Assembly: GCF_005484805.1 (NCBI RefSeq)
Contig: NZ_CP039432.1
Span: forward strand, 1,550,001 to 1,614,000
Source: Rhodococcus sp. SGAir0479
GTDB lineage: Bacteria; Actinomycetota; Actinomycetes; Mycobacteriales; Mycobacteriaceae
Direction of reading: 5' to 3'
DNA: 64,000 nt
Made by a program: the position numbers and the translations under genes. This document shows positions 58,244-64,000 of this stretch, piece after piece (the stretch's first letter is position 1; every line of letters starts with the position of its first letter). The notes beneath the pieces are model-generated. The model did no database searches. It saw only the letters and a program-made list of their open reading frames with translations, and was not told the DNA's origin.

Positions 58244-58636
58244 TCAGTGGAGGGCGTCCACGTACAACCATTGTCCGTTCTCGCGGACGAACCGGCTGTG
58301 TTCGCGCATCGAGCCCCGCGCGCCGCGATCGGAGTAGTAGGCGACGAATTCGACGGTGCCGGTGTCGTCGAGGAGCCCGCCGCCGGTGCGTTCGACCACC
58401 TCCAGCCTCCGCCACACGAGGTCGGGGTCGAGATCGAGGGCGCCCGGGCGGGTGCTCGGATGCCATGTCCGCAGCAGGTAGTCCGCATCGCCCACCGCGA
58501 ACGCGGCGTACCGCGAGCGCATCAACTGTTCTGCGGTGGGGGCGAGGGCGCTGCCGCGATGGAACCGTCCGCAGCACGAGCCGTAGACCTCACCCGACAG
58601 GCACGGGCACCGGTCGTCGTCGTCGATATCCGCCAT
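58244..58636 (-). CDS. YchJ family protein with SEC-C-type zinc motif
   Basis: A 130-residue UPF0225/YchJ-like protein. The N-terminal cysteine cluster CPCLSGEVYGSCCGRFH is a SEC-C-type metal site. The rest is NTF2-like (TAEQLMRSRYAAFAVGDADYLLRTWHPSTRP). Function is unknown. It lies 8 nt after the tldE-like gene and is part of the same run of minus-strand genes. Confidence 0.85.
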   Translation of the reverse strand: MADIDDDDRCPCLSGEVYGSCCGRFHRGSALAPTAEQLMRSRYAAFAVGDADYLLRTWHPSTRPGALDLDPDLVWRRLEVVERTGGGLLDDTGTVEFVAYYSDRGARGSMREHSRFVRENGQWLYVDALH

Positions 58637-58644
58637 GGGGATCC

Positions 58645-60030
58645 TCACTGCGCCTGACTGACCGAGGACATGTGGAAATCGGGAATCCGCACGGGCGGCA
58701 TGGCGGTTCGGGTGAACCAGTCCTTCCACTCGCGGGGGAGGGTGGGCTCGGTGGCCCCGACCTCGCGCACCCGGCGCAGCAGGTCGAGCGGACTCTCGTT
58801 GAACCGGAAGTTGTTGACCGCCGCGGTCACGGCGCCGTCCTCGATCAGGTAGACGCCGTCGCGGGTCAGTCCGGTGAGCAGCGCCGTCGCGGGGTCGACC
58901 TCGCGGATGTACCACAGCGTCGTCAGCAGCAGACCCCGTTCGGTGCGGGACACCATGTCGTCGACGGAGGCGTCGCTACCGCCGGTGAGCAGCAGGTTGT
59001 CACCCTGCACCGCGACGGGCGCGCCGAACTCGGCCGCCGCCGCCCGCGGGTAGGCCAGCGCGTTGATCACACCGTCCCGGATCCAGTCGACGCGGCTGGC
59101 GTCCATGCCGTTGTCGAACACCGACACCGTGTCCGACGACGCGGTGGTCGCGACGAACGGTGCGTACCCGAGGCGGTCGGCACGGGGATCGGAGAACAAC
59201 GTCACCGGCAGGTCGGTGAGGCGTTCGCCGACCCGGGTGCCGCCGGGCCGGGAGAAGGCGGTGTGCCCCTCCTGCGCACCGCGCCCCTCCATCGCCCACA
59301 TCAGCGGAATCATCAGGTCCGACACCGCCGACGGCGGCAGCACCGTCTCGTAGCGGCCGGCCGGCAGCGAGATCGTGCGCTTCGACCAGTCCAGCCGGCG
59401 ACTCAGATCCGCGAGCAGGCCGGGGACGGACACGTCCGCGAAGTCGAGGCTCGAGGTTCCCACCCACGCGCTCGCATCGCCACGCTTGCCGTTGATCTCG
59501 ATCGAACCGGTCGGCTGGGTGAACCGTCGGCGCAGCCCCGTCGAGGTCCCCAGCCAGGTGTTGTGCATCTGGTGGTGCGCGAAGCCGTACAGCCGATCCG
59601 CACCGTCGAACCCGGCGGCCAGCCCCGGCACGAGGGATTCGAAGACCGCCACCCCCGTCGTCTCCGGATCGTCCACCCAGCCTGGGTCGATGCCGCCGGC
59701 CGCCGGCAGATCCATGGCGTCCTCGGCGGGCTGCGCCGAGCGCGCGGCGGCCTCGCTGGCCCGCACCACATCGTGCACCGAGGCGGCGTCGACACTCGAC
59801 GAGGTCACGGCACCGACCCGGGCGGTCCCGTTCTCCCGGACGATCGAGAGCACCGTCCACGACCGCGACACCGACACCCCGTTGGTGGTCATCGAGTTGC
59901 CGGCCCACCGCAGCGACGCCTCGCTCGCATCGGTGACCAGCACCATCGCCTCGTCGACGGTCGACAGGGCCAGGGCCCTCTCGACCAGTTCCGGTGCCGC
60001 GATCACCGCGGAGGCTCCGCTCGTGGTCAC
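58645..60030 (-). CDS. tldE: TldE/PmbA-like metalloprotease partner subunit
   Basis: A 461-residue member of the TldD/PmbA family without an HExxH motif, hence the TldE-type subunit. It contains ASEASLRWAGNSMTTNGVSVSRS, LPAGRYETVLPPSAVSDLMIPLMW and RDGVYLIEDGAVTAAVNNFRFNESPLDLL. With TldD it forms a heterodimer that proteolyses unstructured peptides; in E. coli it matures microcin B17 and degrades CcdA. The GTG at 60030 overlaps the tldD stop by 4 nt. Confidence 0.9.
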   Translation of the reverse strand: MTTSGASAVIAAPELVERALALSTVDEAMVLVTDASEASLRWAGNSMTTNGVSVSRSWTVLSIVRENGTARVGAVTSSSVDAASVHDVVRASEAAARSAQPAEDAMDLPAAGGIDPGWVDDPETTGVAVFESLVPGLAAGFDGADRLYGFAHHQMHNTWLGTSTGLRRRFTQPTGSIEINGKRGDASAWVGTSSLDFADVSVPGLLADLSRRLDWSKRTISLPAGRYETVLPPSAVSDLMIPLMWAMEGRGAQEGHTAFSRPGGTRVGERLTDLPVTLFSDPRADRLGYAPFVATTASSDTVSVFDNGMDASRVDWIRDGVINALAYPRAAAAEFGAPVAVQGDNLLLTGGSDASVDDMVSRTERGLLLTTLWYIREVDPATALLTGLTRDGVYLIEDGAVTAAVNNFRFNESPLDLLRRVREVGATEPTLPREWKDWFTRTAMPPVRIPDFHMSSVSQAQ

Positions 60031-61577
60031 TGACCGCCCTCCGTCCGGGTGTTGAGCACGTTGACACCCCGGAACAGCGCCGAAGGGCAGCCGTGGCTGA
60101 CCGCCGCGACCTGACCGGGCTGGGCCTTGCCGCAATTGAACGCGCCGCCGAGCCGCCACGTCGACGGGCCGCCGACCGCCTCCATCGAGCCCCAGAAGTC
60201 GGTCGTCGTGGCCTGGTACGCGACGTCGCGCAGCTGACCGTCGAGGCGGCCGTCCCGGATCCGGAAGAAGCGCTGGCCGGTGAACTGGAAGTTGTAGCGC
60301 TGCATGTCGATCGACCAGCTCTTGTCGCCCACGACGTAGATCCCGTCCTCGACCCGCGCGACGAGGTCCGCCGTGGTCGTGTCGGTCGCCCGATCCGGTT
60401 GCAGCGACACGTTCGCCATCCGCTGGATCGGCACGTGGTGGGCCGAGTCGGCGTACGAGCACCCGTTCGACCGCGGCAGGCCCAGGCGCGGAGCGAAGAC
60501 CCGGTCGAGCTGGTAGCCGACGAGCACGCCGCCGCGCACCAGGTCCCAACGCTGAGCCGCGACCGCGTCGTCGTCGTACCCGACGCTGGCCAACCCGTGG
60601 TGCTCGGTGCGGTCGGCGGTGACGTGCATGACCGGGGTGCCGTACCGCAACGTGCCCAGCAGGTCGGGCGTCGCGAACGACGTGCCGGCATAGGCAGCCT
60701 CGTAGCCGATGGCGCGATCGTATTCGGTTGCGTGTCCGACGGATTCGTGGATCGTCAGCCACAGGTTGGTGGGATCGATCACCAGGTCGGTCGGGCCGGG
60801 GTCGACGCTGGGCGCGGCGATCTTCTCCGCGAGCAGTCCGGGGATCTCGGCCAGCTCGTCGTCCCACTCCCATCCGGTGCCGGTCAGGTACTCCCATCCG
60901 CGGCCCACCGGCGGGGCCAGGGTGCGCATGGTCTCGAACGTCCCGGCGTCGGCGTCCACCGAGACCGCCTCGAGCTCGGGGTGCAGTCGGACGCGTTGTT
61001 GGGTCACGGTCGAGCCCGCCAGGTCGGCGTAGAACGTCTGCTCCTTGACCTGCAGGCAGCTCGCGCTCACGTGGTCGACGCCGGCCGCGCTCAGCAGTCG
61101 CTGCGAGTAGTCGGCCAACAGTTCCGTCTTGGCCGCCGTGGCGACCGTGAAGGGGTCGACGTCGTAGCCGGACACCCACGTCGCGTCGCGGTACACCGGT
61201 TCCGGTGCGAGCGTGACCCGTTCGCGATTGAGCGTGCGCAGTGCGCGGGCGACCTGCACCGCCTCGGCCGCGACGGCGGCCGCGCGCTCGGGTGTCAGTT
61301 CCGCGTGCGACGCGAAGCCCCAGGTGCCGTCGACGACGACCCGCACCGCGAAGCCGGTCTCGACCGCATCCTGCGCGGACTGCACCCTGCCGTCTCGCAG
61401 CCGCAGCGACTGGGTGACCAGACGGTGGACCCGCAGATCCGCGTGCTCGGCGCCGGCGGACCGCGCCGTCGTCAGTGCCGCGTCCGCGAGCGCGCGCAGC
61501 GGCAGGCGCGTGAAGTCGGGGTCCACCGGGCGCTCCGACGGAAGTGCAGGCGCGGCCGCGCCGTGGGTGACGATCAC
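60027..61577 (-). CDS. tldD: TldD-like zinc metalloprotease
   Basis: A 516-residue catalytic subunit. The zinc motif HESVGH is at residues 277-282. Downstream family blocks are GGVLVGYQLDRVFAPRLG and RMANVSLQPD, with C-terminal cysteine-containing FNCGKAQPGQVAAVSHGCPSALFRGVNVLNTR. It should cleave unfolded or leader peptides jointly with TldE. Its GTG start overlaps the stop of the oxidoreductase gene, with TAAGCT 6 nt upstream inside that gene. Confidence 0.92.
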   Translation of the reverse strand: MIVTHGAAAPALPSERPVDPDFTRLPLRALADAALTTARSAGAEHADLRVHRLVTQSLRLRDGRVQSAQDAVETGFAVRVVVDGTWGFASHAELTPERAAAVAAEAVQVARALRTLNRERVTLAPEPVYRDATWVSGYDVDPFTVATAAKTELLADYSQRLLSAAGVDHVSASCLQVKEQTFYADLAGSTVTQQRVRLHPELEAVSVDADAGTFETMRTLAPPVGRGWEYLTGTGWEWDDELAEIPGLLAEKIAAPSVDPGPTDLVIDPTNLWLTIHESVGHATEYDRAIGYEAAYAGTSFATPDLLGTLRYGTPVMHVTADRTEHHGLASVGYDDDAVAAQRWDLVRGGVLVGYQLDRVFAPRLGLPRSNGCSYADSAHHVPIQRMANVSLQPDRATDTTTADLVARVEDGIYVVGDKSWSIDMQRYNFQFTGQRFFRIRDGRLDGQLRDVAYQATTTDFWGSMEAVGGPSTWRLGGAFNCGKAQPGQVAAVSHGCPSALFRGVNVLNTRTEGGQ

Positions 61578-62176
61578 CCGCCCAGCTTAGTCAGCTCCGC
61601 CGCCGCCTCGCGGGCCCGCCGCAGCCAGTCGGCGCGGGTGCGATCGTCGGAATCGGTCACCGTGCGGAACACGACACGGCGGACGTCGTCGACGCCGACG
61701 TAGGGCAGGACACAGGACGCCCAGATCCGCTCGAGGGGATCGCCGAACTCGGTGTGCTCGCGCTCGGCCGGGGTGTCGGAGGTGTTGAGGACCAGCGCAC
61801 GCCGCGCACGGAGCAGTCCGGCCGGCTCGCCGTCGGCGGTGTCGAGCTTGTACGCGACCGCCGGCGCGAGAACGCGTTGGATCCAGCCGGTGAGCACCGC
61901 CGGCGGCATGCCCCACCAGTTGGGGTGGACGAAGACCAGGGCGTCGACCGTGGCGATCTCGGCCTGATGCTCGCGAACGACAGCGCCCGATCGCGTGGCC
62001 GAGGTTGCGACGGTGTCGGTTTCGGCGGCCGTGAGGGCGGGATCGAAGTCCTCGGCGTACAGGTCGTGGGCCAGTACGTCCACGTCGCGGGCCCGCAGCT
62101 CCGCGGTCACGGCGTCGAACAGGGCTCTGTTGAAACTGTCCGGCCCGGGATGGGCCAGGTAGACGGCGACTCGCAT
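61574..62176 (-). CDS. NAD(P)H-dependent flavodoxin-fold oxidoreductase
   Basis: A 200-residue protein of the NQO1/KefF type: VAVYLAHPGPDSFNRALFDAVTAELRARD for flavin-phosphate binding, and VFVHPNWWGMPPAVLTGWIQRVL for the flavin ring. It probably reduces quinones with NAD(P)H and FMN or FAD. It overlaps tldD by 4 nt. Upstream lie direct repeats of GTCACATCGG close to its expected promoter. Confidence 0.85.
   Translation of the reverse strand: MRVAVYLAHPGPDSFNRALFDAVTAELRARDVDVLAHDLYAEDFDPALTAAETDTVATSATRSGAVVREHQAEIATVDALVFVHPNWWGMPPAVLTGWIQRVLAPAVAYKLDTADGEPAGLLRARRALVLNTSDTPAEREHTEFGDPLERIWASCVLPYVGVDDVRRVVFRTVTDSDDRTRADWLRRAREAAAELTKLGG
61584..61589 (-). promoter_or_regulatory. possible internal -10 for tldD
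   Basis: TAAGCT on the minus strand, 6 nt before the tldD GTG, within the last codons of the oxidoreductase gene. Confidence 0.3.
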
Positions 62177-62186
62177 GCGTGCACAG

Positions 62187-62249
62187 TGTCACATCGGAAG
62201 GTCACATCGGAAGCCGAGCGGTGGCACCGGATCCGGAGTGTCACACCGA
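62187..62249 (-). repeat. direct repeats upstream of the oxidoreductase gene
   Basis: TGTCACATCGG (62187-62197), GGTCACATCGG (62200-62210) and the variant TGTCACACCGA (62239-62249) occur in the promoter region. The 11-mer is identical to part of the palindrome in cobN. Confidence 0.5.
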
Positions 62250-62280
62250 AACCCACTGTGTCCCGTTCCCGAGAGCCGCG

Positions 62281-62312
62281 CGGGTGGGACGCCGGGATCG
62301 ACGTCCCACCCG
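62281..62312 (-). terminator. hairpin after the glycine-rich microprotein gene
   Basis: An 11-bp perfect stem CGGGTGGGACG/CGTCCCACCCG with a 10-nt loop lies 7 nt past the stop codon on the minus strand. Confidence 0.7.
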
Positions 62313-62319
62313 ACCGACG

Positions 62320-62472
62320 TCAGGATCCGAAGTTGAAGCCCCCGTTGGCGCCACCACCGGCGCCGCCCTCGACGCCGCCGGTGGAACCGGCCGAACCACC
62401 GTCGGATCCGAAGCCGACGTTGCCACCGAACATTGCAGAGAGCAGGGCCGAGAAGATAGCGGAGATGGACAT
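62320..62472 (-). CDS. 50-residue glycine-rich microprotein
   Basis: A short gene with its own AGGAG ribosome site about 9 nt before the ATG and a hairpin just past the stop. The N-terminal third (MSISAIFSALLSAMFGG) is a hydrophobic helix. Residues 16-50 are about half glycine with Ser, Ala and Asn and end GGFNFGS. There is no cysteine and no classical signal peptide. It could be a membrane or cell-envelope peptide, or a peptide substrate for the nearby TldD/TldE pair. I do not recognise a family. Confidence 0.6.
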   Translation of the reverse strand: MSISAIFSALLSAMFGGNVGFGSDGGSAGSTGGVEGGAGGGANGGFNFGS

Positions 62473-62668
62473 GTGCGCTCCTGAGTGTCACTCGATCCGG
62501 GTCGACACCGATCGGTGTCGGGCTCGATTGCACCGTTCGGGGGCTTCCGTCCGGGGGCGTTCGGCGGCAGGTTAGGGGACGATTAGGGGCCGATAGGGGA
62601 ATTGCGTGGTCGATCCCCGACCCCCACCGGACGCCCCCGCCGGGGCGCGGTGCCCGATCCGGCCGGTG

Positions 62669-63319
62669 TCACGCGGTGAACTGGCCGACCGTACCCAACG
62701 CGGTGCAGGTGGTTCCCGATCCGTACTTCACCTGGCCGAAGAGGGCGGCGAGTACGTTGCCCTCGCCGGTGTCCACGGTCTTGGACAGCGTCGGCACGTT
62801 CAGCAGGGTGTCGTCGAGTCGGACCACGTCGCCTTTCAGCGTGGTGGTGTTGAACCACGCCACCTGCAGGTCGGACTGCTGCGGGATCTCCATGTGGGCC
62901 GGCAGTGCCTGGAACCGCAGGTGCCCACGTTCGATCCACGGCGGCATCGGGAAGTTCGGGCCGGCCTGCGCGTTCGCGACGGTCACGGTCATGGGGTTGC
63001 CGGCCACGCCGCAGCCGAACGTCGGCGCGGGGAAGGCGAAGTCCTTCGTCCGGGTGGTGCCCACCTCCTGGCCGGTCGCGCCTTCGATCGCCTCGGTGAC
63101 ACCCGGGGCGGCGAGCAGACCACCGAGCAGGTCGCCGGCCTGCGGGACGTTGGCGGCGAACTGTCCGAGCAGGTCCTGCAGCGACGGGGGAGCGGCCGGT
63201 GCGGGCGCCGCGGCGGCGACCCCGGAAAACGCGACCGCGCCGGCGGCCACCCCGGCGACAGCGACGGACAGGCGGGCCAGCAGGCGGCGCGACGAGGTGC
63301 GGCCGGTGCGACGAGACAT
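62669..63319 (-). CDS. secreted protein of unknown function, paralogue of the 37.1-kb protein
   Basis: A 216-residue protein. A signal peptide (LLARLSVAVAGVAAGAVAFSGVAAAA) ends near residue 38, followed by a Pro/Ala-rich and helical linker. The mature domain has two cysteines and the segments PTFGCGVAGNP, HLRFQALP, DLQVAWFNTTT and KTVDTGEGNVLAALFGQV, which align with the protein at 37102-37599. GGGAGGAG precedes the ATG. The 197-nt gap to the microprotein downstream holds no recognised gene. Function is unknown. Confidence 0.78.
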   Translation of the reverse strand: MSRRTGRTSSRRLLARLSVAVAGVAAGAVAFSGVAAAAPAPAAPPSLQDLLGQFAANVPQAGDLLGGLLAAPGVTEAIEGATGQEVGTTRTKDFAFPAPTFGCGVAGNPMTVTVANAQAGPNFPMPPWIERGHLRFQALPAHMEIPQQSDLQVAWFNTTTLKGDVVRLDDTLLNVPTLSKTVDTGEGNVLAALFGQVKYGSGTTCTALGTVGQFTA

Positions 63320-63521
63320 GGTGAACTCCTCCCTGGGGACCGGCCCTCCCAGCCGATCGGTCCTCGTACCGAACCACGGACAAAGTCTCTACGTCAACTT
63401 TAGGGTTAGACCGTTACGGGATCGATTCCCCGTTCGTGGGAGCATTCCGAGGTCGCCGGTCGTTGAGCAATCGGAGCGTCCACGACTTCCGCGTCGGCGC
63501 CCGCCACCGAAAGGACCCACC

Positions 63522-64000
63522 ATGTTCGCGCTGCTGTTCGTTCTCTACGTCGTCGTGGAGGTCGGCGCCCTCATCTGGGTCGGGTCCATGGTCGGCGTGC
63601 TGTGGACGGTGCTGCTGCTCATCGCCGGGTCGGCGATCGGCCTGGTGCTGGTCAAGTCACAGTGGCGCGCGGTGATGGACGGCTTCCGCCGGGCCACTCG
63701 CGGCGAGGCGTCCCCGGCGGGCGCGGTCGCCGACGGCGCGATGGTCGCGGCCGGATCGGTACTGATGTTCGTGCCGGGCCTGGTGACCTCGGTCCTCGGT
63801 CTGCTGATGCTGCTGCCGCCGACCCGCTGGGCGCTGCGGCCGCTCGTCGTGCTGCTCGCGGGCAAGCGCGCCGCCGTCACCCTGACCGGGGTCGAGTTCG
63901 CGACCCGCGCGGCCGGCGCCCGCCGCGGCGGCGCGGTCATCGACGGAGAGGTCGTGGACGGGTACCCGGACGTTCGCCCCGACGGCCCCACCCAGGGACC
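63522..64000 (+). CDS. fxsA: FxsA family membrane protein, cut by the right edge
   Basis: The first 159 residues are present. Two pairs of membrane helices (about 2-43 and 73-105) are typical of FxsA (LLFVLYVVVEVGALIWVGSM; GLVLVKSQWRAVMDGFRRATRGE; FVPGLVTSVLGLLMLLPPTRW). In E. coli FxsA relieves exclusion of phage T7 by the F plasmid; its normal job is unclear. AAAGGA lies before the ATG. The gap of 202 nt from the divergent secreted-protein gene carries an AT-richer stretch that probably holds both promoters. Confidence 0.85.
   Translation, partial: MFALLFVLYVVVEVGALIWVGSMVGVLWTVLLLIAGSAIGLVLVKSQWRAVMDGFRRATRGEASPAGAVADGAMVAAGSVLMFVPGLVTSVLGLLMLLPPTRWALRPLVVLLAGKRAAVTLTGVEFATRAAGARRGGAVIDGEVVDGYPDVRPDGPTQG

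Overview
The window is high-GC actinobacterial DNA, most likely from Rhodococcus or a close relative in the Nocardiaceae. The reasons are a complete Pup-proteasome locus (mpa, dop, pup, prcB, prcA, pafA, pafB, pafC), tatA-tatC-helY, aerobic cobalamin genes, several F420-type oxidoreductases, many GTG starts and ATGA/GTGA overlaps. Gene order follows the Mycobacterium tuberculosis block that runs from the PAC2/metH pair through hisE-hisG, trmI, mpa, dop-pup-prcBA, pafABC, tatAC, helY and pepE to the cob genes. No tRNA, rRNA, CRISPR array, insertion sequence or phage gene was seen.

Layout. 1-4.1 kb: three genes of an SMC-based, Wadjet-like operon (DUF2397, DUF2398, SMC ATPase), cut by the left edge. 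4.2-7.5 kb: an AbiEi-like regulator, an MFS exporter and a PAC2 protein. 7.5-14.9 kb: metH, HAD phosphatase, trhO, a pseudouridine synthase, hisE and hisG, ended by an 18-bp hairpin. 14.9-18 kb: thioesterase, RecB/Cas4-like nuclease, trmI and a lipoprotein. 18-29.5 kb: the pupylation and proteasome locus, with a Nudix hydrolase, a deazaflavin oxidoreductase and a PAP2-diacylglycerol kinase fusion set among its genes. 29.6-37.1 kb: tatA, tatC, helY, two DUF proteins, a 5'-3' exonuclease and pepE. 37.1-41.7 kb: a secreted protein, an F420-type reductase, an SDR, then cobL-cobM-cobK. 41.9-45.6 kb: an accessory block (rhomboid-like protein, DUF4287, FadR regulator with fatty acid hydroxylase, DUF6226, small membrane protein). 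45.7-52.8 kb: cobIJ, cobH and cobG, divergent from cobN, which has a cobalamin riboswitch leader. 52.8-64 kb: RibD-like reductase, Tat-exported phosphoesterase, F420-type proteins, lipase maturation factor, YchJ, TldE/TldD, a flavodoxin-fold oxidoreductase, a 50-residue glycine-rich microprotein, a secreted paralogue and fxsA (cut by the right edge).

How the genes work together. Dop deamidates the C-terminal Gln of Pup, PafA ligates Pup to substrates, and Mpa feeds them to PrcBA. PafB and PafC are WYL regulators. CobI, G, J, M, K, L and H plus CobN cover most of aerobic corrin synthesis. CobF, CobS and CobT are not in the window. MetH is a B12 consumer in the same window. TatA and TatC would export the twin-arginine phosphoesterase.

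A recurrent signal, a TAnnnT hexamer 6-7 nt before the start codon, suggests that many transcripts are leaderless. It was used here to choose several starts. All calls come from reading the sequence; no database search was run.
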